DNA from: Purpureocillium takamizusanense
Taxonomy: Eukaryota > Ascomycota > Sordariomycetes > Hypocreales > Ophiocordycipitaceae
DNA length: 64,000 bases
Direction of reading: 5' to 3'
NCBI RefSeq assembly: GCF_022605165.1
Contig: NC_063069.1
Location: forward strand, 1,488,001-1,552,000
A model generated the notes under the pieces. That model worked only from the letters and a program-made list of their open reading frames with translations, searched no databases and was not told the origin of the DNA. Positions 11,701 to 22,900 of the stretch are shown here, piece after piece (position 1 is the stretch's first letter; each line of letters begins with the position of its first letter). The position numbers were made by a program, and so were the translations under genes.

Positions 11701-13405
11701 GGCGACGACGGCATCACATCACCGAGCAAGAGCAAGGCTTGGGATGCAGATGCGTGGTAGCGGGAGCGGGATCAGGAGGCAAAGGAAACCCTGAGCAGGA
11801 GGGGCTGGTTGTCGATATGCGAGAATGTCTGTCTGTGTCGAGGCCGGGGTAAAATTGGCTGGTCGGTGACGAGCCCACACGTCCAGTCGTCGGTGGTGTC
11901 CACCCCACCTGGGAGGGAGGGCAACCAGGAAGGCACCCAGGAGCCCAGGCACGCGACTACCAGACCTGCCAGACCTGCCTAGTACCTAGGGGGTAGTTAC
12001 TGCCCGCACGGGGTTCGAGCTGGAGCACGCCCGCCCGCTGTCGTTGCCGGCTGGGGTCCCCAGCGTTAGTAACCTGGTAAGGTACCGTAGGTTCCCGGGC
12101 CACCTTTCAGGCTACTACTAGGTACCTTACCTACCTAGTAAGTACTAAGACGGCTCTGGAGGCCACGGGGCGCCTCGTCCCCCATGTGTCCCTACCGTAT
12201 ACTCCGTAAAGCTGCCAGCGATGCGCACCTTTGACGTGGTTGGCGGAGCCGTTTCTCCGACGCTCGCAAGACACCATCATCAGTTCCACAGCAGGTCAGC
12301 AGCCAGTGGCGGGGAGCACTCAATCTCAGACCGCAGAGGCCTGCCTACCTTGGCCAGCGCAGCATGCGGCGGACGGGCACACTGCAGCACAGCGCACCTT
12401 GGGCTCCAGCAATGACTGTGCGCCCCAGGCCACCGAATGTGAGCGCAGGACATCCACCCCACCATCGCCTTACGGCGGCTTGTGTGACCCCGCACCCTCC
12501 ACTGCTTGCAATGATTGCACCATCGCAGCCATGTCACGGCGCCTTTTCCCAACCAACGACATCTGCCATATGGAGGAAGTCGGTCGCCGTCCGCCGTGGC
12601 GTGCAACGCGTCGGGTATCTATGAGTAGCAGGAGGCAAAACTCGCCGTGCAGGGGCTTATCTTCGCCATTCCAGAACTACTTTCTATGACTACACAAGTG
12701 GGCGGAGTAGGCCGCCGTAACCAAAAAAAAAAGTCAATGACAACCGGCTGTCTCATTGAAAAGCGGCGGCGCTCCCGGATGTCGCCATCCCTTCCTTGGG
12801 TCGCAAGAGAGAGAAAAAAAGGTGGCCCTCTTCCACTCACCAACGGTCGGTTCATCAATATATACTATATTGTCTGCTACCGCGGCCTGTCGCCCTCCAT
12901 ATTCAGCACATCGCTCGGATCGTCGGCCTGTCGTCGCGCTCATCGCCCGTACCCCTCGGCATCTCAAAACGGGCCGTCGCACCTGCAAGTGCTGGTAATC
13001 CGGCAATCCGCCCGCGGTTTTCGGCGTTTCCAGCGTCGCCATTACTAATACGCCGGCCCGCTTCACTGCGCGACAAAAAGGCGCGCTGAAATAGACGGGA
13101 CGGGACCTCTGACAGGCGCCCTTCCCCAGTCTGCCGGGCGTCAAGATCCGGCCCGGTCTTCAAGCAAGCACGCACCCGGGTACTAAGTTAGTGGACTGTG
13201 TGGCTTTCCCCAAGATTTGGCACTAAAAAGTCGGAGCATCGCGCGGCCGGCTTTCTCGACTCGCCCACGGTCGCCATCCAATCTACACCAACTCGACTCT
13301 ATCGTCACCTCTACTCGACGAGAAACCAGAAGAAAAATCCAAAGGGAGTGTTTCTCCGCCTACGTCAGCACGCGCCGACTCAGCTCGGTTTCAGCGGCCC
13401 CCGCC
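11701..13405. other. Divergent intergenic region, no gene recognised
   Basis: It separates AP-1 sigma (-) from the GCLM gene (+) and should contain both promoters. Bases 12064-12150 are dense in GGTACC, TACCTACC and CCTAGTA steps. A TACTCCGTA nonamer sits at 12200-12208. A Yap1-type site is listed separately. The frames here are not gene-like. Confidence 0.6.
13042..13048 (+). promoter_or_regulatory. Candidate Yap1/AP-1-type response element upstream of GCLM
   Basis: The heptamer TTACTAA matches the preferred Yap1-family (fungal bZIP) element and lies about 360 bp before the start codon of a glutathione-synthesis gene. The match is direct; the regulatory role is inferred, since a 7-mer can occur by chance. 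Confidence 0.4.
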
Positions 13406-14559
13406 ATGACGAGACTCATCCTATCCACGGGGTTCGTGTTACCCTTCCTTGTCATTGCGTCGCTGCAGCAAAGAAAGAAAAAAAAAATGCGACCGCAGCA
13501 GACCGGAGCCAACCGGACTGACCCTGCATTTTGGCATTGCATGTCTTAGCTAACCTGCCTCGGAATCCTTGCAGCAATGTCATGTCCGCCGGCCCATCCA
13601 TCATTCGCAAGTCCGGCAGCGCAACCCGTTCCAATCTCGAGCTCGTCAACTCGCTGCGCGAGCATTTTGTCGCCGCCCGCTACGACTACGCCGTCCAGGC
13701 GAACAACACCAACGGCAATGGGCTGACCAACGGCGGCCACGAGAACGGCAATGGCCTCTCCAACGGCCACAGCAACGGCAACGGCCATGGTGGCAGGCGC
13801 TCAGCTTCGCCGCCACAAACGCCCGTCGATGTATGGACCGAGCGAGACGGCAAGGCGCTTTTCATTCCTCGCATCAACTGGCAGGCGGCCGGCCTGCACG
13901 AGGAAGCCGGCGATTATGAGATCACAGTAAAGCTGTTCCTCCTCCCCGACACGCCCGTCGCCAAGCGGGAACAATACATCCACGAGGCGCTCGCCCTCGT
14001 CAGCAAGGAGCTCGGTGTCCACACCATCGACCTGCTTGTCGTGTCCTTCCCGGGAATGTCCTTTGAGGGTAACTGCGAGTGGGAGGCCGACAAGATCAAC
14101 GCTCAGCAGGGCAATCTCGAGGAAGAGCTGGCGACGTGGACAGTCGTCGAGGAGCTGCATCGCAAGGGCGTCGCCAAGCGGCTTGGTGTCGCCGAGTTCG
14201 GCAGCGAGAAGTTGGCTGCCTTCATCAAGCGGACCACTGTCGCACCCGTCGTCGATCAGATCAACCTGCGCGACTGCTGCAGTGTCCCTCCGCCACTGAA
14301 GAAGCTGGCCGAGGAGAAGGGTGTCGAGCTCAACGTGCACATTGACTGTACGGATATCCTGCCTCGTGGTACCCTGCGGGAGCTCCTGAGTCACGGCCCG
14401 CAGGGCGCAGGCGTGCTCGCCGACGCAGCCGACAGCGGCCCGGGACTGCAAGGCGAGATCGTTCCGGAGTGGGTGGTCCGGTACATGGCGTTTGTACGAG
14501 ACCGAGGCGTCATTGAGAACAAGGGGTACTTTGCTGGTGCCGAGCTGCTTCAAGCATAG
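13406..14559 (+). CDS. Glutamate-cysteine ligase regulatory (modifier) subunit
   Basis: Exons 13406-13431 and 13575-14559 give 336 residues. The 143 nt intron (donor GTTCGT, branch GCTAAC, acceptor GCAG) joins MTRLILSTG to NVMSAGPSIIRKSGS. This matches how I recall fungal GCLM proteins starting. The body is aldo-keto-reductase-like: ITVKLFLLPD, then LGVHTIDLLVVSFPGMSF, EELHRKGVAKRLGVAEFG, and PVVDQINLRDCCSVPPPLKK. GCLM binds the catalytic ligase subunit and lowers feedback inhibition by glutathione in the first step of glutathione synthesis. Residues about 50-85 are an Asn/Gly-rich low-complexity insert, probably a flexible loop. The gene converges on BUD32, with 244 bp between the stop codons. 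A Yap1-like site upstream fits oxidative-stress control. Confidence 0.93.
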
Positions 14560-14803
14560 ACGGGACGTTACGATGCAGGCAGACCTCATGTGATGGAGGT
14601 AGTTGGATACCACGATGGGCGGCAGCACTGGGGCAACTCAGCCGCATGCTGATTTGACGGCTTTTGGTTGATTTGGGATAGCGAGCATCATGACCCGGCG
14701 GGCTACTTTCATCGTTGCGCAAGTAATACAGGCGACAAGGGATTATAGCAGTATGAGACGGGTTTCATTATTGTCATTTTTTTTATTGCTGTTTCTCTTT
14801 CCG
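14560..14803. other. Shared 3' region of two convergent genes
   Basis: 244 bp between the GCLM and BUD32 stop codons. It contains a T run near 14778-14785. Both 3' UTRs must lie here or overlap. Confidence 0.6.
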
Positions 14804-15616
14804 TTATCCGACCATGCTTCGTTTCCTTCCTCTCATCCTCACGTCCTCGAGCTTCTTGAGTACCACTGGAGCTTGCTTAAAAGACTCTCTGTACTCTTCC
14901 AAGACCTCCTTGAATATACACTCGGCGCGTGGGTGTGTGCTGCCAAACGCGCGCTCTAAGACATACAAGTCGACAGCGCGGTCCTCGTCCTGGATGCTGC
15001 CGCTGGCGAGACCGAGGTCGATGATGACAATCTCACCATGCAGGACGTGACCTTGCGGCTGATTGTCCTTGACGTCGATCCCGCTCCACGACGGCGCCAG
15101 CATCATGTTGCTCGTGGTGAGATCGCCGTGGACGATGCCAATTTTGTGCATCTTGCCCACGGCGGCGCCGATGCGGCGCATGAGGCTCCTGAGCGGCTCG
15201 TCGGCCTCGATGCCCTCGCTCCTGCTGCCCAGCCACTCGTTGATGTTGGCGCGCACCGGCGTGCCGTGAATCCACTCGAGCATCAACCACCCGGCGGCCT
15301 CGTCGACGGCGTAGACGGTAGGCACGCGGACGCCGTCACGGCGGCACTTGGCGAGGATGCGGGCCTCGGACAGGATGCGGTGCTTGGTCAGGCGCTGGTC
15401 GAGGGTCGGGTGCCGCCAGGGCTTGGGCGGGCGGTACTTGAGCGCGCAGGGCAGGTCGGGCTGGAGGTACGTCGTCTTGTAGAGGCGGCCCTCGGCGCCT
15501 TGGGTGATGAGCGACGGCGGGGTCGAGGCGGGGTGCTCGAGGATCGGGGGCAGCGGGAACGGCTGCGCTCCGTCGGGGGCCGCTGCCGGTGCGGCCGCCG
15601 TGGCGGAGGGAGCCAT
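14804..15616 (-). CDS. BUD32: Bud32/PRPK atypical kinase of the EKC/KEOPS complex
   Basis: Single-exon frame of 270 residues. The kinase core is the compact Bud32 type: an altered nucleotide loop (QGAEGRLYKTTYL), the lysine segment ALKYRPPKPWRHP, the catalytic loop HGDLTTSNMM with its Asp, and DLGLA in place of DFG. The C terminus RMRGRKRSMVG is the basic tail that contacts tRNA or partners in this family. Bud32 is the small ATPase/kinase of KEOPS, which makes the t6A modification of tRNA and affects telomeres. The N-terminal 25 residues are Ala/Pro-rich, and no upstream in-frame ATG was found. Confidence 0.96.
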   Translation of the reverse strand: MAPSATAAAPAAAPDGAQPFPLPPILEHPASTPPSLITQGAEGRLYKTTYLQPDLPCALKYRPPKPWRHPTLDQRLTKHRILSEARILAKCRRDGVRVPTVYAVDEAAGWLMLEWIHGTPVRANINEWLGSRSEGIEADEPLRSLMRRIGAAVGKMHKIGIVHGDLTTSNMMLAPSWSGIDVKDNQPQGHVLHGEIVIIDLGLASGSIQDEDRAVDLYVLERAFGSTHPRAECIFKEVLEEYRESFKQAPVVLKKLEDVRMRGRKRSMVG

Positions 15617-16953
15617 GGCGTTTCACACGAGCGCGCGGGCTGCTAGAGGGCGGCGTCGGCGTGTGGTCTGGAACGAGGAACGAGGAACGTTGATGAATCG
15701 GACACACGCTTTCGCGGTGCGTCGAGACTTTTTGGGCGGTGGACGGGGAGAATGCAGGTTACGTCGGTCGATGGCCGGGTTGGAGGGGCCAGGCAAGGTG
15801 GGGGCGGGCCTCGCTGAATCGACTTGACAAGACAAGCCACCCCGACCTGGACGGGATCAGAGGCTGGAAGTTTGTTGGGGCCGCTGAATACCTAGATCAT
15901 GGATGGCCACCACCGCCTCACCGTACCAGGGCGTGGGGCCACCTCGAAGCGCCCGCCAGCGAAAGTCAAACAGCCACTGGACGGACGGCTTCGGGCCGCG
16001 CGACTGCTGCCCCTCCAGTGCCCGTCTGTCTCCCCGAGACGCTGTGTCGACTCCGTCCACGGCCCCCTCACATACTACCGCAGGATCCTCTCTTCGTAGA
16101 CGCACGCACATGTGAAATCGACACGCACGGCATCCATCGATTCCCGATGGCTAGGCCAAGCCACCCTCGGCGCGGCGGCGGGGAGCACCTACACACATGG
16201 AGCTTGGCCGCCTCCCGTCATCGGGGCCGCCGAGTCTCTGGCCGTGGGCTGGCTTCCTTCCTCAAGTTCCAAGTCAGGTCCCGTCCTCGTCAGGCCGGCC
16301 GCCATGTGACGCCGCCAGCGCTGGCCTACTCCTGCTAGGCCGCCTGCACCTCTCAGTTCCTGCAGGGGCGCGAGCGCGTACAAGGATCCGGTGGCTGGGG
16401 AAGACTGGCCCCGACAGCGGCAAGCGTGGCGTGGTCCCATCGTCCGTCTGGACTTCTGCAGGGCCAAGCGGGTCGACTGCACACGCAGCAGGTGGTAGTA
16501 ACGTTATTACTAGTAATGAGGACTCGGCGGACAAGTTAGGTGAGCCGGTTCTCGGGTGCGCGTTCGTGTGTACGTAGCAGGTGGCCGTGATGGACCCTTG
16601 TCTAGCACTCTTGCCCAGTGGCGGCCCAATGGCGCACGCGAACACCTCTCCTCCTGCCTCCTCCCCGACCAACCGTCGTCATCGCTGCGTCGCCTCACTC
16701 ACTCACTCACTCTCTCTCTCACTACCTCCTGCCTCTCCTCCTCTCGCTGCATGGCCTTGGGTTGTGCTGTGCTACGTCGCCACCCATACAAAGCCGACGT
16801 GCTCTGCGTGCTCCCTCCCGCTGCCGTCCTACCAGACCATGACACGAAGCCGCCGCTGCGAACTCAACACCATCTGCGCCGCTCCATAGACCCTTCTCCC
16901 CCGCCCGCTCTGGCATCGCCGCACCCCCCCTTTCCCCAGCCAGCCAGTCTGCC
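15617..16953. other. Divergent intergenic region, no gene recognised
   Basis: It lies between BUD32 (-) and the unknown gene at 16954 (+). The last 300 bp are C/T-rich on the + strand, with TCAC and TC repeats near 16697-16722, as in a fungal promoter or leader. No recognisable coding sequence. Confidence 0.6.
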
Positions 16954-17676
16954 ATGGCCGAGTCGGGCTGGCTCCAATGGGCCATCATCCTCGTGTTGAC
17001 CGCACTCGTCCTCTCCGTGGTCGTCATCGCCCAAATCGTGTCGGCCTACTCGTCGGCGTACCTGGCTGCGCCGCAGGAGGTGGCTACCTTCATCGACGCC
17101 GTCGACTTCTCCATCCAGGAGAATGAGAGCTACGACCGCGACGTCGCCAAGGTGCAGCGCCTGGAGGACAAGCTGCGCCTCGGCCGCCTGCTGCGCGAGA
17201 TTCAAAAGGGAGGCGACGACCTGCGCGAGGAGCTCAACGCCTTGCTCGTCGCTGAGGGAGGCACGGCGCTGCGCACGAGCGCGCGGCTGCTTTGGGCCTC
17301 GAAGCGCGCCGAGCTTGAGGACCGGGTGCGCAGGCTGGACCTGATACGGATGCGCTTCCTGGTCGTCTACATGGGCATCATCACGTCCATCGCAGACAAG
17401 CAGCCGCCGCCTGCGCCGCCGCTGCCACGGGACCCGGAGAAGATCGCCGCCTTCAACATGCCCATGAAGCCCAAGCTGCAAAAGTCTTTCACCGACAGCA
17501 TCGCCAAGCGCCCACCGCTCCGGCGGCTAACGACGCAGGCCATCGGCCACCAGGAGAACGTCGCCACCCCGCATAGGAAGGGCTGGGCCGGCGTCGTCGA
17601 GGAGCTGCAGACGTCGCCGCGGATGCAGCAGCGCCATGCGTCGATAGAGCAGTCCATGACGGGGTCGCCTCCATGA
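16954..17676 (+). CDS. Unrecognised N-terminally membrane-anchored coiled-coil protein
   Basis: Intact frame of 240 residues starting at an ATG followed by GCC. Residues about 8-33 (LQWAIILVLTALVLSVVVIA and following) form one strong transmembrane segment. Residues about 55-120 are heptad-like and charged (KVQRLEDKLRLGRLLREI). A second hydrophobic stretch lies at RMRFLVVYMGIITSIA. The last 90 residues are Pro/Arg/Ser-rich and look disordered. The short N terminus before the membrane segment suggests a signal anchor with a cytosolic or organellar coiled-coil. I do not recognise the family. Sharp structural segmentation and codon use like its neighbours support a real gene. Confidence 0.7.
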   Translation: MAESGWLQWAIILVLTALVLSVVVIAQIVSAYSSAYLAAPQEVATFIDAVDFSIQENESYDRDVAKVQRLEDKLRLGRLLREIQKGGDDLREELNALLVAEGGTALRTSARLLWASKRAELEDRVRRLDLIRMRFLVVYMGIITSIADKQPPPAPPLPRDPEKIAAFNMPMKPKLQKSFTDSIAKRPPLRRLTTQAIGHQENVATPHRKGWAGVVEELQTSPRMQQRHASIEQSMTGSPP

Positions 17677-18083
17677 CACCGGCGCCCCAGTTCCACACGT
17701 CATTCTACCTCGGTTCGACTCATAACGATTATGAAGCAACGAAACAGAGCATTGAGGATATCGATCGACAGCACCACGTCAACGGCCACAGCCCACGGAC
17801 GACACGACACGTATGAAGAAACATTTTAGCCAAGCATTGTTGAATCACGAGGAGCGCTGCATTGCGGGAAGCCCCGGCGTTTGGTCACTTCACTTAGATA
17901 GGATACCCCCCTTTTGTTTCGAGGCGAGGCAAGCTCTTTGGGCTGGTTTAGTCTTCTTTCTGGTGCATGTTTCTCAGCTGCACTGGGCTTTTACTTTGTC
18001 GCTCGTTGTTTGCACACCCTTCACGATATTCGAGACGTCCGTCTGCACGGCACCACTGGTAATTGAAGAGGAGGTTTGGGTTC
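17677..18083. other. Convergent 3' spacer
   Basis: About 400 bp between two convergent genes. No coding signal beyond the 3' UTRs expected here. Confidence 0.6.
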
Positions 18084-18779
18084 TCAGTGGGTAGACACGT
18101 CGTCTGGTCCGGTGCCGTTCCTCTCGCCGACTGTGGGAAGGTATTAGAAGTGCCACTTAGAACAGAAAAGAATACAGTCATCTTACCGTCCAGTGCCACA
18201 AGGAAGCGACTCACGCAGTTGTATGTTGCAATCTCATGCATGTTAGCCTTGGGAGCCGTGCTGATGAGAAACGGGGAAGGGCGGAAGTACCGTCGCTGTA
18301 ATTTCGACAACTTCCTGGTCATTGAACAGCTCCTTGACCCTCGCAAATATCTCGTCCTTGACGTGGACATTCCTCGTCATCTCATCGGTGTACAGCAACA
18401 CGGCCCACTGCTTCTCGCTCAGCAGGTCCGCCGGCCGCCGCTCCGGGTCGAGGACATCCTGCTTGACGACATCGAGGGCCGCGGCACTGACGCCTGCCTG
18501 TGCCGCGAGGGGCGCATGGTGCTTCCACTCGTACCAGGCGCGGTTGCAGACGGCGACGCGGGAGATGGCGAGCTCGCGGACGTCCGGGGTGAGGGACGTC
18601 TGGGTGCGGATGGCGCCGAGGAAGGTGTTCCAGCCGTCGGCCACGGCGGGCGAGTGCAGCAGCGCGAGGTCGAGGGACTGGAGGGGCCGCGGGGCGCGCC
18701 GGGCCTCGATGCGGGCGACGATGGCGGCGTGCTCGGGAGAGCTGGTGGGCGGCGGGTTGGGGACGTAGGGGAGTCTCAT
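18084..18779 (-). CDS. Carboxymuconolactone decarboxylase / AhpD-like family protein
   Basis: Three minus-strand exons: 18779-18291, 18232-18187 and 18130-18084, 193 residues. Intron 1 (58 nt) has branch GCTAAC and acceptor GAG; intron 2 (56 nt) has donor GTAAGA and acceptor CACAG. Splicing joins EVVEITAT to IATYNCVSRFLVALDVGE, the normal C-terminal helix of this fold. The central motif is ELAISRVAVCNRAWYEWKHH, typical of the YEW-x-x-H subgroup. There is no CxxC pair, so peroxidase activity like that of AhpD is unlikely. The true reaction is unknown; related proteins act on aromatic lactones or as peroxidase-like stress enzymes. An in-frame ATG at 18867-18869 would add 30 low-complexity residues; I prefer the start MRLPYVPNPP. 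Confidence 0.88.
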
Positions 18780-19985
18780 GGTGGGGAGGGAGGGGGGCAC
18801 TGGGGGGGGACAGACCTCGTAGTTTTCTTTTTGGAGTGGTGGGCGAGAAGGAACGAAAGATGATTGCAAGTGAAGGCTCTAGGATTTAACTACTGCTGAG
18901 TGAGGTTAAAAGTAATGGATCGCGAACTTCCATCGACGGCCGGCTTACAACCGTCCACGGGTGGGTAGTAGGTAGTTAAAGCATTTACCCCGTTGAGTGT
19001 GCCGAGGCGCCTATAACGCAGTCACAGTGGTCGGCTCCGGCGCCGCACGTAGGCGTTTAGTGCGTAACTAGCCGGCTGTCTTGAACCCGGGCGGATGGCA
19101 ACCTGAGAGAAGAAGACGCGGGGGCGGAGCGGCTCCACCCTTGGAGCTCCAGCGGCGCCGAGCACCAGTAGCGGGAGCTTCGTACTACTAGTAACACATG
19201 TCGATTACCGGGCAGAGGCATATCAAGGCTTGGCTCGCAGGGAGGCACAAGTGTCTAATGCGATTGCGACAACTTGGATATTCGTCGTTTGGCACCATGA
19301 GGGCACGGAAAGCATGCGTCTGCGGCGCCAGCGCGCGGTGACCGGGCGAGCGGCTCGCCGTGGACTGTGCCAACATCGTTCCCGGGCCTGCCTTTTTACT
19401 GTTGGGCGCAAGACTCGGCAACGTTAGTTATTTAGTAGCGGTGGATGGGTGTCAGGCAGATCAAACGTCCCAGGCGCCCTGAAAGCGACACTGTTCAGCA
19501 GGCCACAGTAAATTCACTCTTGGTAGCCCAGGTAGCTGCGACTTTTCCGTCTCAAACCTCGAGTCGCGTGAGGTGCTGGCTGCTTGCATTCAAAAAGCAA
19601 GACCCATTTCTTTTCTTCCAAAATAAAACACCAGCTGGAATCGCATCCCTTGCAGTGAGTGCTCTCTCCAGCAGAGTCCAACTTCTGGCCCCGTTTGCGC
19701 AGGAAGCTGGCACGTTCGGCTCCACCGTGGTCAAAGCATCGCACACACCTCAGGTCCCGTTCGCCGGCCTGTGGGCTGCAAGCTCTCTCCCCTCCCCCAA
19801 ATATCCGCCGTCGGTCCAAGAGCTCGTGGGGACGCGTTGACGCGTATCACGTGACCCGCTCCTCGCCCATTAACGCGACAGCTCTTTTCTCGCGTCGCTG
19901 CGACAACCTCAACCCATCCAACCTCCCTGCGTCGGCCTTTCGCTCTTCCCCTCCTCCCGGCGGCGAGCGCGTCCATCAAGCCACG
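18780..19985. other. Divergent promoter region of the CMD-like gene and SPT16
   Basis: No gene recognised. The last 150 bp before SPT16 hold two MluI boxes and an E-box. The remaining frames lack domains. Confidence 0.6.
19832..19854. promoter_or_regulatory. Two MluI cell-cycle boxes plus a TCACGTGA E-box before SPT16
   Basis: ACGCGT occurs at 19832-19837 and 19840-19845, followed by the palindrome TCACGTGA at 19847-19854. All lie 132-154 bp before the SPT16 start codon. MBF-type factors bind ACGCGT in fungi to drive G1/S genes, and Cbf1-type bHLH factors bind CACGTG. The sites are seen directly; their use is inferred. Confidence 0.5.
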
Positions 19986-22900
19986 ATGGCCGAAATCAAG
20001 ATCGACAGCAAGCTCTTCCAGGAGCGCCTCTCGCACTTCGCGACCGCCTGGAAGAATGACCTGCGCTCCAAGGAGAGCTTGTTTGGGGGAGCTACCTCCC
20101 TGGTCGTCATGATGGGCAAGGTCGAGGACATGCCCGAGTTCCACAAGAACAACGCCATGCACGTGAGTATTCGCCGCCGCGCCCGATTCGTGTCTCTCTC
20201 TCCCACCTGGAGTTGTCGCTGACCAGATGGCAGTTTTGGCTGCTCGGATACGAGTTCCCGACCACGCTGATGCTCTTCACGACCGACACCCTGTACATCC
20301 TCACGACGGCGAAGAAGGGTGAGGCGATCAGCCCGCAAGAGTCTGACCCATAGACGACTGACACCTTCCCCAGCAAAGCATCTTGACCAGCTCAAAGGCG
20401 GCCGATTCCCTATCGAGGTCCTCGTACGGGGCAAGGACGCTGCCGAGAATGAAAAGTTGTTTGTCAGCATCGCGGACAAGATCAAGGCAGCGGGAGTACG
20501 TGTTCTGACGTGAAGACGCGGGGTTTTCTCATCCGCTAACGCAACGCCTGCAGGACAAGGTCGGCGTGATCACCAGGGACACGTCCAAAGGCCCCTTCGT
20601 CGACGAATGGAAGAAAGTCTTCGCCGAGCAGTGCAAGGACGTGACCGAGGTCGACGTCACCATGGCGCTATCAACGTATGCCTTCGCCGTCAAGGACGAA
20701 AACGAACTGCGAGCTATGCGCACAGCGTCAAAAGCCTGCGTCGCCCTCATGACCCCCTACTTCCTCGATGAAATGAGCAACATCCTCGACGCCGAGAAGA
20801 AGGTTACGCACTCGGCCTTGGCAGAGAAGGTGGACAAGAAGCTCGACGATAACAAGTTCTGGCAAACGGTCCAGCTCCCCAGCAAGGGTAAGCTCCCTGC
20901 TGATTTCGACGCCAGCCAGCTCGACTGGATTCTTGGACCGGCCATCCAAAGTGGTGGTAAATACGACCTGAGGTTCGGAGCGGAGCCCAACAATGACAAT
21001 TTGCACGCTGGCATCATCATCGCTGGCCTGGGGCTCCGTTACAAGTCGTATTGTTCCACCATTGCACGAACTTATCTCGTTGATCCAAACAAGAGTCAAG
21101 AGAGCAACTACAAGCTTTTGTACATGATTCACAATACCATTCTCAAGGAGATCAGAGATGGCATGGCTGCCAAGGATGTTTACGCCAAGGCCTTGAGTAT
21201 CGTCCGAAGTAAGAAGCCGGAGATGGAAAAGCATCTGCTTAAGAATGTGGGCTGGGGTATTGGTCTTGAGAACAAGGACGCCACCCTCGTCCTGAATGCG
21301 AAAAACACTCGCACGCTCAAGGACGGAATGACCCTCATTATCCATACCGGCTTCCAGGACATTGAGAACCCGCAACCGCAAGACAAGAGCAGCAAGGTGT
21401 ACTCGCTCGTGCTCACCGACACGGTCCGTGTCACCACGAGCGAGCCCGTCGTCTTCACCGCCGAAGCACCGACAAGTGCCGATGCAAATTCATTCTTTTT
21501 CAAAGACGACGAAGAGGCAGAGCCAACGCCGAAGAAAGAAAAGAAGGACTCCCGAGTCGGTGCCGTCGCCACTAAGAACATCACGAGCACGAGGCTGCGA
21601 TCGGAGCGCACCACACAGGTCGACGAAGATGCCGAGGCAAAGCGGCGAGACCATCAGAAAGAGCTCGCTTCTAAAAAGCAGAAGGAAGGCCTCGCCAGAT
21701 TTTCCGAGTCCACAAGCGGACAAAATGGAGGTGAAGTGAAGAAGTTCAAGCGTTTCGAGTCGTATAAGCGAGACGACCAGTTTCCCCTCAAGATCAGGAA
21801 CCTGGAAATCGTGGTGGACTCCAAAAATTCCACCGTTGTCCTACCCATCATGGGCAGACCCGTGCCCTTCCACATCAACACAATCAAGAACGCCAGCAAG
21901 AGCGACGAGGGCGACTTTTCTTTCTTGCGCATCAATTTCCTTTCCCCTGGCCAAGGTGTTGGAAGAAAGGACGACCAGCCGTTTGAGGATGCGTCGGCGC
22001 ACTTTGTTCGAAGCTTGACTTTCCGGTCCGCAGACGGCGACAGGTACAGCGAAATCGCGACGCAGATCTCCAACATCAAACGGGATGCTGCCAAGAAGGA
22101 GCAAGAAAAGAAGGACATGGAAGACGTCGTCGAACAAGATAAGCTCATGGAAATCCGGAGTAGGTCGCCACTTTGCACAATGTCGGGTGAGATGACTAAC
22201 TGTCGTTGCAGATCGTCGCCCTGCTGTCCTGGACAATGTCTACATTCGACCTGCCATGGAGGGCAAGCGCGTTCCTGGAAAAGTCGAGATCCACCAGAAT
22301 GGTATTCGTTACCAGTCGCCGCTTAACGCGCAGCACCGTGTCGACGTACTGTTCTCCAATATCAGGCACCTTTTCTTCCAGCCTTGTCAACATGAGTTGA
22401 TCGTCATCATCCATATTCACCTGAAGGACCCCATTCTTGTGGGCAACAAGAAGAAGACCAAGGACGTACAGTTTTACCGCGAGGCGACCGACATCCAGTT
22501 CGACGAGACCGGCAACCGTAAGCGCAAGTATCGTTATGGTGATGAAGACGAGTTCGAAGCCGAGCAGGAGGAGCGACGGCGCCGCACAGAGCTCGATCGG
22601 CTGTTCCAAGGCTTCGCGCAAAAGATTGCCGAAGCCGGTCGCAACGAAGGCATCGAGGTGGACATGCCTATCCGCGATTTGGGCTTCCACGGTGTGCCGT
22701 TCCGCAGCAACGTATTTATCCAGCCGACGACCGACTGTCTCATTCAAGTTGTTGAGCCACCATTTATGGTCATCACGATTGAAGATATCGAGGTTGCTCA
22801 TCTCGAGCGTGTTCAATTTGGTTTGAAGAATTTCGATATGGTCTTCGTCTTCAAAGAATTTACCAGAGCACCATACCACATCAATACCATCCCTGTAGAG

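Noticed and set aside
17711..17721. GGTTCGACTC resembling a tRNA B box
   Set aside because: No A box, acceptor stem or anticodon arm can be folded around it.
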